Positions 1-9,546 of a stretch of 64,000 bases of DNA are shown piece after piece. This DNA comes from Desulfobulbaceae bacterium. GTDB lineage: Bacteria; Desulfobacterota; Desulfobulbia; Desulfobulbales; SURF-16. Location: assembly GCA_020444175.1 (NCBI GenBank), contig JAHLLM010000008.1, positions 91,330 through 155,329 of the forward strand, in the 5' to 3' direction. Position numbers and translations under genes: made by a program. Position 1 is the first letter of the stretch, and every line of letters starts with the position of its first letter. The notes below the pieces were generated by a model, which did no database searches, was not told where the DNA came from, and worked only from the letters and a program-made list of their open reading frames with translations.

Positions 1-1098
1 TCCAACCAGGAACTGGAGAAGAAACGGCAGGAAATTCAGGCGCTCCTGGACGGCATAACCGATTTAATGGTGCTTCTTTCTGAAGATCTGAAGATCCAGT
101 CCGTGAATCATGTTTTTAAAAAATGGTATCCGGATGTCGATCCCACAGGACGTTTCTGTTATGAATTTTTTCACGGCAGGACTGAGCCCTGCAATGAATG
201 CCCGGTTCTCCAGGCCCTTGACCGGGATGAAATTACCAAGGCTCTCCGTATTTATAAGATGGGCGGCAAACTCCGCCATTTCGAGCTCATTGCCTCACCT
301 CTGAAAACACGACTGACCGGTGAACGGAATGTGCTTCTCTTTAAAAGGGATGTAACCCTGGAAAAGGAATTCCAGAATCAGTTTTATCAGGCGGAAAAAA
401 TGGCCACCGTCGGTACCCTTGCTGCTGGGGTTGCCCATGAAATCAATAATCCGCTGACAGCCATAAGCGGGTTTGCCGAAGGCTTGAAACGCAGGCTGGG
501 GCGCATGCGTGAGCAGGTGGATGAAGACCTGTATGACGATTTTACCGAATACACGGACACCATTATCAAAGAATGTCTTCGCTGTCGCGATATCGTACAG
601 ACTCTGCTCACTTTCAGCCGGCCCATTGCCTCGAGTCTGCGTCCGGTTGATTTGAACCGCTGCATTGAAGAAACCCTTTTTATCTTAAAGCACCATTTCA
701 AGGAACAACACAAAATCAGTGTAAAAACGGATCTGGCCAAAGAGCTGCCTTTCATTACCGGCGATGAATCGCAACTCAAACAGGTTATCATCAACCTCTT
801 TACCAACGCCCTCGATGCCACGGGTGAAGGCGGAACCATACTGATTAAAACCTGTCGGGATGACACAGGCGGGGTTGGACTTATTGTCAAAGATTCCGGT
901 TGCGGGATTCCTCTTGACTTGCAGGACAAACTGTTCGAACCTTTTTTTACCACCAAACCGGTTGGTAAGGGCATCGGTATCGGACTTTCCACCTGTTACT
1001 CCATTGTCAAAAATCATCACGGTGAAATCTCCGTCACCAGTCATGAAGGCAAAGGAACTACTTTCACAATACGCATTCCCGAAGCAAGCGAGACATGA
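1..1098 (+). CDS. PAS-domain sensor histidine kinase (5' end outside window)
   Basis: The frame is open from base 1, so the true start lies upstream; the first ATG inside the window (67) follows in-frame codons. A PAS-like region comes first and contains a Cys-rich stretch (HGRTEPCNECP) common in such sensors. The HisKA H-box reads GVAHEINNP, with the phospho-accepting His near residue 146 counted from base 1. The HATPase domain has an N box (NLFTNALDATG), DSGCGIP and GIGIGLST. The stop overlaps the next gene's ATG (ATGA), so it should phosphorylate the response regulator encoded there. No membrane segment is visible in the part present. The signal it senses is unknown. Confidence 0.93.
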   Translation, partial: SNQELEKKRQEIQALLDGITDLMVLLSEDLKIQSVNHVFKKWYPDVDPTGRFCYEFFHGRTEPCNECPVLQALDRDEITKALRIYKMGGKLRHFELIASPLKTRLTGERNVLLFKRDVTLEKEFQNQFYQAEKMATVGTLAAGVAHEINNPLTAISGFAEGLKRRLGRMREQVDEDLYDDFTEYTDTIIKECLRCRDIVQTLLTFSRPIASSLRPVDLNRCIEETLFILKHHFKEQHKISVKTDLAKELPFITGDESQLKQVIINLFTNALDATGEGGTILIKTCRDDTGGVGLIVKDSGCGIPLDLQDKLFEPFFTTKPVGKGIGIGLSTCYSIVKNHHGEISVTSHEGKGTTFTIRIPEASET

Positions 1099-2438
1099 AA
1101 AACGAAAAATCTCTTATTTTAGTCATTGATGACGAGGAATCCATTCGAAGGCTGCTTCAGAAGGAGCTTGCCGCCAAGAGGCGAGAGATTTTTACTGCTG
1201 CCGGCGCTTCTGAAGCCATGAAAATGGTGCGGAACCGCAGTTTCGATGTCATTATTATGGACCTGCGTCTGCCAGACACTTCAGGGCTTGATCTCCTCAT
1301 CAAGGTGAGAGATGCCAGCCCGTGTACCGAGGTGGTCATGATCACCGGGCACGGGGACATCGATACCGCTGTCGAGGCCATGAAACTCGGGGCCTACGAT
1401 TTCATTGCCAAACCGTTCAACCTCGACCGTCTTGATCTGCTGGTGGAAAAAGCACACCAGAGATCCCGTTTGTCCGTGGAAAACAGGCTTCTCCGCCATA
1501 GTGCAAGCTATGATCAGGGACCGGTGCAGTTCATTGGCAATTCTAAGGCGTTGCGCGATATTCAGTTTCTGATTGATAAGGTTGCGCCGGCCAATATACC
1601 GGTACTCATCACCGGGGAATCAGGGGCCGGAAAAGACGTGGTGGCCCATGCCATCCATGATCGTTCCAGCCGGGCCGGCAATCCGATGATCATCAAAAAT
1701 TGCGCTTCACTGCAAAAGGAGCTTGCCCGCAGTGAACTCTTCGGTCATGCAAAGGGGTCCTTTACAGGGGCCGGGGAATCACAGGAAGGCCTCATGTCGT
1801 TTGCCCATCAAGGCACCCTTTTCCTTGACGAGATAGGAGAACTTCCCCTTGGCGTCCAGGCATCGCTCTTGCGGCTTCTTGAAACGCAAACCTACCGCCG
1901 GGTTGGTGAAAAAGAGGAAAGAAGGGTGGATATCCGTTTTCTCTTTGCCACGAACCGCAACCTGGCTGAGGAAGTAAAAGAAGGCCGATTCAACGAAGCG
2001 TTTTATCATCGCATTAATGTCTTTAATATTGTTATTCCGTCGCTCTGCGAACACAAAGAGGATCTCCCCCTTCTTGTTGATTATTTCCTGACCAAACTCA
2101 GTCCCGACGGAACAACCTACCGCATGGTCCAGGGGGCCATGGACTGTGTCCTGCGCTATGACTGGCCGGGGAATGTCCGGGAACTTCGCAATGTTATGGA
2201 GCGCAGCATCATTCTTGCTGAAAACGGCATTATTACAAAAAATTGCCTGCCCCACGAACTTCTGGTGGATGCGGAAAATTCCGAATCAAGCATTACCCTG
2301 GAATCAGTCGAAAAACAGCACATCTTCAAAATGCTCGATTTTTATAACGGCAACCGTCAGAAAACCGCAGATGCCCTCGGCATCAGCCGCAAAACCCTTT
2401 ATCGCAAAATGAATCAGTATGAAAAAGAGCAAGCATGA
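1095..2438 (+). CDS. Sigma54-dependent response regulator (NtrC family)
   Basis: This 447-residue bacterial enhancer-binding protein activates RNA polymerase-sigma54. It has an N-terminal receiver domain (acidic DDE cluster at 12-14, phospho-Asp at 56 in IIMDLRLP). The AAA+ domain carries Walker A GESGAGKD near residue 176, the sigma54-contact loop as GSFTGA (a variant of GAFTGA) and Walker B TLFLDEIGELP. A Fis-type helix-turn-helix lies at the C terminus (QKTADALGISRKTLYRKM). It is translationally coupled to the upstream kinase by ATGA. Its targets are not known. The window has one clear sigma54 promoter, at 22660, but nothing shows that this regulator acts there. Confidence 0.95.
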   Translation: MKNEKSLILVIDDEESIRRLLQKELAAKRREIFTAAGASEAMKMVRNRSFDVIIMDLRLPDTSGLDLLIKVRDASPCTEVVMITGHGDIDTAVEAMKLGAYDFIAKPFNLDRLDLLVEKAHQRSRLSVENRLLRHSASYDQGPVQFIGNSKALRDIQFLIDKVAPANIPVLITGESGAGKDVVAHAIHDRSSRAGNPMIIKNCASLQKELARSELFGHAKGSFTGAGESQEGLMSFAHQGTLFLDEIGELPLGVQASLLRLLETQTYRRVGEKEERRVDIRFLFATNRNLAEEVKEGRFNEAFYHRINVFNIVIPSLCEHKEDLPLLVDYFLTKLSPDGTTYRMVQGAMDCVLRYDWPGNVRELRNVMERSIILAENGIITKNCLPHELLVDAENSESSITLESVEKQHIFKMLDFYNGNRQKTADALGISRKTLYRKMNQYEKEQA

Positions 2439-2484
2439 TTTCATATTTCAATATGATTACCACTCATCTTCAGCCTTTTTATAC

Positions 2485-2556
2485 GTCATTCCCGCGAAGG
2501 CGGGAATCTAGGCGGACTAGTCAGCTATTCTGGATTCCCGCTTTCGCGGGAATGAC
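2485..2556. repeat. REP-like palindrome pair
   Basis: There are two hairpins in inverted orientation. The left unit is GTCATTCCCGCGAAGGCGGG and onward. The right unit reads ATTCCCGCTTTCGCGGGAAT followed by GAC. The outer ends GTCATTCCCGC and GCGGGAATGAC are reverse complements. A related pair lies at 49173-49243, so this is a dispersed intergenic repeat family. It sits 46 bases after the response regulator stop and could also act as a transcript-end hairpin. Confidence 0.8.
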
Positions 2557-2679
2557 TTTTGCGAGGACAGGATTTTTTGAATTATTAATGCATTACAGTG
2601 TCTGCTCCAAGACTGGCTGAGTTTCAGTGGTAATCACATATTTCAATAATGCTCCCGAAAAGAGGAATGGCAAATTCTT

Positions 2680-3120
2680 ATGCAACCCGCAGAATCGTTT
2701 ATAAATTTTCTCCAATCCTCGATGTCGCCGATTGTACTCATTTCAGGAGTCGGCCTTATCCTCCTCACCTTAAATCACCGAATCGGCAGAACCATCGATA
2801 AATCGCGAAGCATCGTTGCGGAGTTGCAATCCGGACAGAGTGGTCATCCTGAAAAGAAAAAGCGCGAGTTGCGCATCCTGTTTCAAAGAAGCAGGATACT
2901 CAGGCTCTCCATTGCCTCTCTCTCGTTCAGTATTCTGGCAAGCAGTCTGATCATTCCTGTTCTGCTGCTCATGAACCTGTTTCACATAGATCTGAATAGT
3001 ATGGGAACCATTCTTTTCCTTTTAAGTATTTCCGCCATTGTGCTTTCCGCCATACTCCTCTTTGTCGATGTCACCCTTACCCTGAAAGCCCTTGAGTTTG
3101 AGGTTGAGGATTTCATTTAG
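2680..3120 (+). CDS. DUF2721 family membrane protein
   Basis: The 146-residue protein has a hydrophobic segment at about 17-30, a charged middle with many Lys and Arg residues, and two strongly hydrophobic segments at about 72-100 and 108-128. This layout and the N-terminal pattern SPIVLISGVGLILLTLNHR fit the DUF2721 family, whose function is unknown. The start at 2680 is preceded by AGAGGAA, which can serve as a ribosome binding site. It stands alone between the two-component pair and the large hybrid kinase, so context gives no role. Confidence 0.8.
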   Translation: MQPAESFINFLQSSMSPIVLISGVGLILLTLNHRIGRTIDKSRSIVAELQSGQSGHPEKKKRELRILFQRSRILRLSIASLSFSILASSLIIPVLLLMNLFHIDLNSMGTILFLLSISAIVLSAILLFVDVTLTLKALEFEVEDFI

Positions 3121-3406
3121 CCGTGAAAAGCACACTGGACCGCCTGATTTCAAAGAGCTGAGGGTGCTGCAGGGGAAGGTGCCAAGGTGCGCACAACTTC
3201 TCCTCTTTGTCTCTCCTTTTTTCTTGACGGGACGAAACATTTCATGGGAGCATACAATATTGTTCTCTTATTGAGATAAATTGATGATGGATGTCGGCTC
3301 TTATTCCCTGGAATTGATTTAAAGCCTTTTATCATCAAATCTACGCTTACGCAGACGGATATAATTTATCTGCTTGAAATGACTTCTGAACTTCGCTGGC
3401 AAAAAT

Positions 3407-6400
3407 ATGACAGCAATTATTTCCCTAAGAAAGTCGTCCTTTTGTCAAGTCTTTCCTCTCGTCTCCATTTTCCTGTTTTTTTCATTTATAAGTTTTTCTC
3501 AATCTGAAGCCCAAGAAAGCGTTACTGAGCCAGGGAATCTGCAACCTGTCACTCTTCAACTTAAGTGGGTCCATCAATTTCAGTTTGCCGGTTATTATGC
3601 TGCTGTGGAGAAAGGGTTTTATAAAGAGGCTGGACTTGAAGTAACGATTAAGCAGGGCAGGCCAGGCATGGACTTTGTAGAAGAAGTGGTCTCCGGGCGT
3701 GCTGATTTCGGCGTGGAGATGCCGGAGATTTTGATCGCACGCAATCAAGGAAAACCGGTTGTTGTTCTGGCCGCGATATTTCAACATTCACCTCAAATTA
3801 TTCTTGCCAGAGCCGATTCCGGAATCCGGTCTCCCCATGATCTCATTGGTAAAAAATTAATGTGGCGGTTTGACAGTGCGGCGGAACTTCGGGCCATGCT
3901 TGCCAATGAAGATGTCTCTCTCGAAAAAATCAATTTTATGGAATTGACGTGGGATATCAATGACCTCATTTTCGGCAACGTTGATGCAATCTCAGCTTAT
4001 GTCACAGCGCAACCATTTGACTTGGAAAAAGCCGGAATAGAGAGTGCGATACTTTCCCCCGTCAATTACGGCATTGATTTTTATGGAGACTGCCTCTTTA
4101 CCTCGGAACGGGAATTGGCAGAATATCCTTCGCGAGTAAAGGCATTTCGTGATGCATCTTTGCGGGGATGGGCATATGCCATGGACCACCCTGAAGAACT
4201 GATGAGTATCATACGAAAAAAATACAGGGCGGAATGCACCCTGGAATATATGCAGAACGAATTTGAGCACATCAATCAACTGATGCTGCCCAAACTTGTT
4301 GAAATTGGCCATATGAATCCCGGCAGGTGGAAACACATTGGTGCTACTTTTGTTAAGCTTGGCATGCTTGATCCGGATTATTCGCTGGATGGCTTTCTGT
4401 ATGATTCATATCTTCAACCTGATGACTATGCAAAGATTAAGAAAATAGTTTGGGTTCTGCTCAGTGTGATTGCGCTCATATTCATAAGCGCCATTCTTTT
4501 GTTAGTTTTTAACCGAAAGTTAAAAAAGGAGGTTCTGGAAAGGACCGGGCATCTCGAATCTGAAATTGCTGAAAGAAAGCAGGCAGAAGAGGCATTGCAT
4601 GAAAACCAGATAATTTTTCAATCATTTCTTGAGAACAGTCCGGTCTATATATTTTTTAAGGATCATGAAATTCGCTCGTTGATGTTGAGTAGAAACTATG
4701 AACAAATGCTTGGTATGCCACTTCATGACATCATTGGCAAAACAATGGATGACCTGTTTCCTTCCGACTTGGCAAAAAGCATGATTGTAGATGACAAGCG
4801 TATATTGAACAAGGGTGAAACTGTAACTGTTGTTGAGGAACTTGCTGGAAGAACATATGAAACTACAAAATTTCCAATATCGATTGACCAAAAAACCAAT
4901 ATGCTTGCCGGGTTTACTGTGGACATCACTGATCGCAAAAAGGCAGAGCAGGATTTGCAAAAAAGTGAAGAAAAGTTTCGAAATATCCTTGAGAATCTCA
5001 TGGATGTTTATTTTGAAACGACCATTGAGGGAATCATTCAATATTGCAGCCCTTCTGCCGAGGTATTTTCAGGCTACACGATTGATGAGCTTATCGGCAA
5101 TAAGGTGGCTATGTTCTACCACAATATGCAAGATCGGCAGAGGCTGCTGGAGGAGCTAAGTAAAAACGGGCATGTCAGAGAATTTGAAATTCTGTTCAAG
5201 AAAAAGGATGGTGGAATCTATGATGTGTCCATAAACGCAGATATATATTATGATGAAAATGGTCAACCAGCCGGAATGACAGGTACTATTCGTGATATAA
5301 CACAACAGAAAAAGCTGAAAGAGCAGTTGTATCGTTCTCGAAAAATGGAATCGCTTGGCCTTATGGCAAGTGGCATTGCCCATGATTTGAACAATATCCT
5401 TTCCGGAATAGTAAGTTATCCGGAGTTGTTACTCATGCAGCTTCCTGAGGGGAGCCCCATGAAAAAACCTCTTGAGACAATTTATGATTCAGGCCGAAGG
5501 GCTGCTGACGTGGTCGCAGACTTGCTCACCGTTGCCAGGGGAGTTACCTCCAAAAAAGAAGTCTTAAATCTCAATGCAATTATTTTAGAGCATTTACAAT
5601 CAGGGGAGCACCAGAAACTTGGACAAAATTATCCAGGTATTGTTGTCAAAAAAGAATTAGATCCTGACCTCCTTCATATTCGATGCTCGTCCCCGCATAT
5701 GAAAAAAATTCTGATGAATCTCCTTGGAAATGCTTCAGATGCAATTGAACATAAAGGTACGATTACAATTAAAACGGCAAACAGATACCTTGATAAGTCC
5801 TTAGCCGGATACGAAGATATACAAAAAGGTGAATATGTATTGCTTTCTGTCTCAGACACGGGATCGGGAATATCAGAAGAAGATATGAACAAGATTTTTG
5901 AACCATTTTACACCAAAAAGGTGATGGGCAGACGTGGAACCGGTTTGGGCCTTGCCGTTGTCTGGAATACCGTGCAGGATCATGACGGCTATATAAATGT
6001 GTCCAGCAGTGAAACTGGCACAGTGTTTGATTTGTATTTTCCTGTAACCAGGGATGAGCTAACGGCAGATGCCAAAACACTCCCCATGAAAGATTATCTC
6101 GGAAACGGCGAGAAAATTCTTGTTATTGATGATGAGAAAAATCAAAGAGAAATCGCCTGCGCATTACTAACTCAACTCGGGTATTCCGCAGAGTCTGTAT
6201 CCAGCGGCGAGGAAGCCGTGAGGTATTTGGAGCAAAATGCTGCGGATTTAATCGTGCTCGATATGATTATGTCGCCGGGTATAAATGGACGGCAGACATA
6301 CAAAAGAATACTAAAAAAGATTAATCCGAAGCAAAAGGCCATTATCGCAAGCGGCTTTGCTGAGACAGAGGACGTTAAAGAAACCCTGAAGGCTGGTGCC

Positions 6401-6475
6401 GGCGCATTTATAAAAAAACCTTATATCCTGGAAAAATTCGGCACAGCGATAAGAGATGAGCTGAAAAAGGAGTAG
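3407..6475 (+). CDS. Hybrid histidine kinase with periplasmic NMT1/THI5-like binding domain
   Basis: The 1022-residue protein begins with an export signal or membrane anchor (about 12-33). A substrate-binding domain of the NMT1/THI5 type follows (about 43-300; LQLKWVHQFQFAGYYAAVEKGFYKEAGL is split by this quote limit, key part LKWVHQFQFAGYY). A transmembrane segment lies near 345-370. Two PAS domains (about 395-515 and 520-640), a HisKA domain (SGIAHDLNNILSG, His near 659), a HATPase domain (DTGSGISEEDM, GTGLGLAVV) and a C-terminal receiver (IDDE, phospho-Asp in LIVLDMIM near 951, Lys in FIKKPY) complete it. NMT1-like domains usually bind pyrimidine-like or small organic ligands for ABC importers; here the domain is presumably a sensor. 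No response regulator gene is adjacent. Confidence 0.92.
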   Translation: MTAIISLRKSSFCQVFPLVSIFLFFSFISFSQSEAQESVTEPGNLQPVTLQLKWVHQFQFAGYYAAVEKGFYKEAGLEVTIKQGRPGMDFVEEVVSGRADFGVEMPEILIARNQGKPVVVLAAIFQHSPQIILARADSGIRSPHDLIGKKLMWRFDSAAELRAMLANEDVSLEKINFMELTWDINDLIFGNVDAISAYVTAQPFDLEKAGIESAILSPVNYGIDFYGDCLFTSERELAEYPSRVKAFRDASLRGWAYAMDHPEELMSIIRKKYRAECTLEYMQNEFEHINQLMLPKLVEIGHMNPGRWKHIGATFVKLGMLDPDYSLDGFLYDSYLQPDDYAKIKKIVWVLLSVIALIFISAILLLVFNRKLKKEVLERTGHLESEIAERKQAEEALHENQIIFQSFLENSPVYIFFKDHEIRSLMLSRNYEQMLGMPLHDIIGKTMDDLFPSDLAKSMIVDDKRILNKGETVTVVEELAGRTYETTKFPISIDQKTNMLAGFTVDITDRKKAEQDLQKSEEKFRNILENLMDVYFETTIEGIIQYCSPSAEVFSGYTIDELIGNKVAMFYHNMQDRQRLLEELSKNGHVREFEILFKKKDGGIYDVSINADIYYDENGQPAGMTGTIRDITQQKKLKEQLYRSRKMESLGLMASGIAHDLNNILSGIVSYPELLLMQLPEGSPMKKPLETIYDSGRRAADVVADLLTVARGVTSKKEVLNLNAIILEHLQSGEHQKLGQNYPGIVVKKELDPDLLHIRCSSPHMKKILMNLLGNASDAIEHKGTITIKTANRYLDKSLAGYEDIQKGEYVLLSVSDTGSGISEEDMNKIFEPFYTKKVMGRRGTGLGLAVVWNTVQDHDGYINVSSSETGTVFDLYFPVTRDELTADAKTLPMKDYLGNGEKILVIDDEKNQREIACALLTQLGYSAESVSSGEEAVRYLEQNAADLIVLDMIMSPGINGRQTYKRILKKINPKQKAIIASGFAETEDVKETLKAGAGAFIKKPYILEKFGTAIRDELKKE

Positions 6476-6719
6476 GTCGTATCCTTCTCTCTGAAGCATC
6501 GAATCGGCAGAACTATTTGACAAAATTATTAAGAAAGCCAAATATGTATGAGTGGCTATATGATCAGCAGATCGATATTGAAGCTGCCTCATGATGAATT
6601 TTCCGGCGATCTGTCTGGTGAGTGAGATCGACCCCGGGTTTTCCAAGAAAAGGTTTTGTCCGGAAACTGACCGGATAATTTCGATACGTCTTCATATTTT
6701 AAAATAGCAGGATGGGGTA

Positions 6720-7430
6720 ATGCCGAAGATAAAAATCTTTAATCCAAACAATGTTCAACAGTATGGCTTTACAGTTGAAGAAATAGAGGCGTTGAACGCT
6801 GAATGGGAGCAGAAGGCGTCAGAACTTGGCCTTGAAGAGCATCTTCCTGAATATTGGCAGGAAGCAAAGCGTCACGTGAGCGAAAAACTTGACGGCATGG
6901 TTGCCGAAAGTCCTGATGAACTGGAGCTTTCGCAGCCGGATGGTGAAGCGATCGAACTGCCTTCTCTTGATGTGGATCTTGATGATTTAGATATTGCCGG
7001 CGAAGATGAAATAACGGCTGCTGCCCTGTCCGATGAAGAAATTGCGGGAGAAGAAGCGTTTGAAGAATTGCCCGAACTGGAATCAATTTCTGCTGATGAT
7101 TTAGAGTTGGAGGTATCCCCTGAAGAGCCTGAGAAAGCTGCGGAACAAGAGATGGAAGAGAAAGCTGCCCAGGAAGGGACCGTTGCCCCTGATGACGTGA
7201 CGGACCTCCAGCTGGCAGATACGGCTCCGGAGCCGGAAGCTGCTGCAGAAGAATCAGTTGAAGAGGAGATTCCAGAGCAAGAAACCGTCCCTGTTGAAGA
7301 GCCTGAGAAAGCTGCGGAACAAGAGATGGAAGAGGAAGCCGCCCAGGAAGAGACCATTGCCCCTGATGAAGAGCAGAAAGCGGAATCGTTTTTGGGGAAA
7401 ATTATCGGTCGCTTAAAAAGGATGTTTTAA
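6720..7430 (+). CDS. Acidic repeat protein of unknown function
   Basis: I do not recognise this 236-residue protein. The first 60 residues look folded (MPKIKIFNPNNVQQYGF and two Trp-containing helices). The rest is very rich in Glu, Asp and Ala, with few hydrophobic residues, and is probably disordered. A unit beginning EEPEKAAEQEMEE and followed by AAQE occurs twice (around 7120-7185 and 7300-7365), a recent internal duplication. The C terminus is a short basic amphipathic tail (FLGKIIGRLKRMF) that could touch a membrane or a partner. It has a GGATGGGG ribosome binding site and stands alone. Confidence 0.7.
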   Translation: MPKIKIFNPNNVQQYGFTVEEIEALNAEWEQKASELGLEEHLPEYWQEAKRHVSEKLDGMVAESPDELELSQPDGEAIELPSLDVDLDDLDIAGEDEITAAALSDEEIAGEEAFEELPELESISADDLELEVSPEEPEKAAEQEMEEKAAQEGTVAPDDVTDLQLADTAPEPEAAAEESVEEEIPEQETVPVEEPEKAAEQEMEEEAAQEETIAPDEEQKAESFLGKIIGRLKRMF

Positions 7431-7744
7431 AGGAGAAAAATTTTGAATTTTTGTCATACACTGAGCCGGCTAATCATCTTTTTTGTCCGATTCAAAAGTC
7501 CCGATTAGAGGAGAGTCGGTCTGAGATTACATCGGGGAGGGTAGTGAATAAAATAATACGAGTATTAATTTTTACCTTGATGGTGATCTGATTTCGTGAT
7601 TTTTCAAATTCGCTCCCCATTTTCCGGAATACTTATCCGATGTTCTGAACTTTTTCTTTTCCTCCACATTTCTGAAATACTGCAAGTTAGTGACCAAACT
7701 CCTTAAACCCTGAACAAACAAATCTTGCCAAAACTTTCGATATC

Positions 7745-7758
7745 TTGATTTAGATCAA
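7745..7758. promoter_or_regulatory. FNR/HcpR-type palindrome upstream of the Fe-S membrane protein
   Basis: TTGAT-TTAG-ATCAA is a perfect inverted repeat matching the consensus of FNR and related CRP-family regulators; HcpR of Desulfobacterota uses a very similar TTGA-N6-TCAA site. It is 60 bases before the start at 7819. A similar site precedes hcp at 11343. The other bases of the 388-base gap (7431-7818) are AT-rich and show no gene that I can support. Confidence 0.65.
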
Positions 7759-7818
7759 GGAAATTCTCGCCTTTTTTGATTACGTTAAAAAATATCGGTA
7801 ACAATCTCAGGAGGCGCT

Positions 7819-8826
7819 ATGTCCAAAAACGTTTACTTTCAGCAAAACATAACAGCAATTCATCGCTTTGTGCAGGCGGTCTTTGGCATCTTCACTCTTT
7901 ATGTCGGCTACCGCTTTTATCTTTTCTACAACTGGACCATGGATCAGGGGGAATATGTGGCCCGACCGCCGGCGGTAGAGGGTTTTCTGCCCATCTCCGC
8001 CCTGCTCAGTCTAAAAAGGCTGATTATAAGCGGTGAGTTCGACCCCATCCACCCAGCCGGTCTGGTAATTTTTATCGCGGCCTTAACCATTGGTCTCTTG
8101 GCCCGCAAGGGTTTTTGCGGCTGGATCTGTCCCGTGGGTTTTACCTCTCATCTTGCCCAATGGCTGGGGGGAAAGTTAAAAATACTTTTGACGCTCCCTG
8201 TCTGGCTTAATTACACCTTGAGCAGCACCAAATATCTCCTTCTGGGCTTCTTCCTCTATATAATAGGCTGGAAGATGGATGTTACAGCAATAACCTCTTT
8301 TTTAGAGACTCCCTATAATCTGGCAGCAGATGCCAAGATGCTTCAGTTTTTTCTGGCTCCTTCCAGTTTGGCCTTGGCCATCATGATTTTTCTGGCGGCA
8401 ATATCATGTGTCATCCCTAACTTCTGGTGTCGCTTTCTCTGCCCATACGGAGCTCTTCTCGGGCTTTTGGCATTTTTCAGCCCGCTGCAGATCAATCGCA
8501 ATCCTGATAACTGTATCGATTGCCGGAAATGTAACCGGCAGTGTCCGGGAGGAATAAAGGTCAGTCGCAAGGAAACAGTCCGTTCTCCGGAATGCATCGG
8601 CTGCCTTGAATGTGTGGCAGCCTGCCCCAAAGAGAATTGCCTTACCGTGCAGGGGCCGGGCAGAAAAAAAAGAGATGCCCGGCTGATTCCCCTGGTGGCT
8701 GTTATGCTTTTTTTAGGTTTCTGGTTTACGGCCCGACTCGGCGATCATTGGCAGAGTAAAGTCCCCCCGGATACCTTTAAGCAGATGTATCAGCTCGCTG
8801 AGCGGCTCAGTCACCCCAGATATTAA
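7819..8826 (+). CDS. NapH-like 4Fe-4S membrane protein
   Basis: The 335-residue integral membrane protein has hydrophobic segments near 15-35, 80-100, 130-155 and 180-205 and a further one at about 290-305. Two ferredoxin-type clusters are encoded as CIDCRKCNRQCPGG and CIGCLECVAACPKENC. Two CxxxCP motifs in loops (FCGWICPVG, FWCRFLCPYG) are typical of the NapH/CcoG/NosR family, which pass electrons between quinol and periplasmic or cytoplasmic partners. It has an AGGAGG ribosome binding site and an FNR/HcpR-type palindrome upstream, which suggests expression tied to anaerobic or nitrosative conditions. The electron partner is not identifiable here. Confidence 0.85.
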   Translation: MSKNVYFQQNITAIHRFVQAVFGIFTLYVGYRFYLFYNWTMDQGEYVARPPAVEGFLPISALLSLKRLIISGEFDPIHPAGLVIFIAALTIGLLARKGFCGWICPVGFTSHLAQWLGGKLKILLTLPVWLNYTLSSTKYLLLGFFLYIIGWKMDVTAITSFLETPYNLAADAKMLQFFLAPSSLALAIMIFLAAISCVIPNFWCRFLCPYGALLGLLAFFSPLQINRNPDNCIDCRKCNRQCPGGIKVSRKETVRSPECIGCLECVAACPKENCLTVQGPGRKKRDARLIPLVAVMLFLGFWFTARLGDHWQSKVPPDTFKQMYQLAERLSHPRY

Positions 8827-8845
8827 TTTCAATGGTCATGAAGCA

Positions 8846-8890
8846 TTGACAACATTATAGAGAATAATTAATGTGAAAACATATTCACAT
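8846..8890 (+). promoter_or_regulatory. tetR promoter with overlapping TetR operator
   Basis: A -35 TTGACA (8846-8851) and a -10 TAATGT (8869-8874) are 17 bases apart. ATGTGAA-N6-TTCACAT (8871-8890), a perfect 7-base-arm palindrome, overlaps the -10 box. The core TGTGAA-N6-TTCACA recurs at 9517 and 13235. This is the expected arrangement for autorepression by the TetR protein encoded 12 bases downstream. Confidence 0.75.
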
Positions 8891-8901
8891 AAGGAGAAAT
8901 A

Positions 8902-9501
8902 ATGACTACTGAGAAAATGGCCTCGGACATCAGAAAAGAGCAGATTGTCGAAGCCGCCCTGCACATCTTGAGCGACAACGAGGTCAAAAAACTGAAAATC
9001 ACCGAGATAGCGGGACATCTGGGCCTGGCCCCGTCGGCGCTCTACAGGCATTTTAAAAACAGGGACGCCATTTTAAGCGCGATTCTCGAACATATCCGGG
9101 GCAAGCTCTACCGAAATCTGGAAAATGTCCGGCAAACAAAAGCAAATGCCATTGATCGCTTGCAGGAGTTGCTTATACGCCACGGCAGATTAATCAGCCG
9201 GAATCAAGGCATTCCGCGAATCGTCTTTTCCGATGAGCTTTGGGGGCAGGAAAAAATAAAAAGGCAGCGCATGTACCGGATTGTCAGCGGCTATCTGACA
9301 GAATTGGAAGACATTATCCGCGAGGGCCAGGAAAAGGGCGAGATTCGCCAGGATATTGACGCAGGTGCCGTTGCCGGAATGTTCTTCGGCATTGTCCAGC
9401 CTGCGGCCCTACTCTGGCATATGAGTGAAGGGCAGTTTGATATTGAGGATCATTTTACCAGGGCGTGGCCGATTTTTCTCAGGCTGCTCACTGGGGAATA
9501 A
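8902..9501 (+). CDS. TetR family transcriptional regulator
   Basis: The 199-residue repressor has an N-terminal TetR helix-turn-helix (residues about 10-55; ITEIAGHLGLAPSALYRHFKNRDAIL) and an all-helical C-terminal ligand domain. The AAGGAG site directly after the operator supports the start. Matching operators before this gene, before the ferredoxin-flavodiiron pair and before the CBS-HPP-RND operon make it the likely local regulator of all three. TetR proteins usually release DNA on binding a small hydrophobic compound; the ligand is unknown. TetR control of an RND pump is common, while control of a flavodiiron protein is less so. Confidence 0.92.
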   Translation: MTTEKMASDIRKEQIVEAALHILSDNEVKKLKITEIAGHLGLAPSALYRHFKNRDAILSAILEHIRGKLYRNLENVRQTKANAIDRLQELLIRHGRLISRNQGIPRIVFSDELWGQEKIKRQRMYRIVSGYLTELEDIIREGQEKGEIRQDIDAGAVAGMFFGIVQPAALLWHMSEGQFDIEDHFTRAWPIFLRLLTGE

Positions 9502-9516
9502 TTTTTTTCTCTATGA

Positions 9517-9534
9517 TGTGAAACAATTTTCACA
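9517..9534. promoter_or_regulatory. TetR-type operator upstream of ferredoxin/flavodiiron genes
   Basis: TGTGAA-ACAATT-TTCACA has the same arms and 6-base spacing as the sites at 8872 and 13235. It shares a base with a -10-like TATGAT (9512-9517) and ends just before the AAAGGAGG ribosome binding site, so bound repressor would block initiation. Confidence 0.72.
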
Positions 9535-9546
9535 AAGGAGGTTGTC

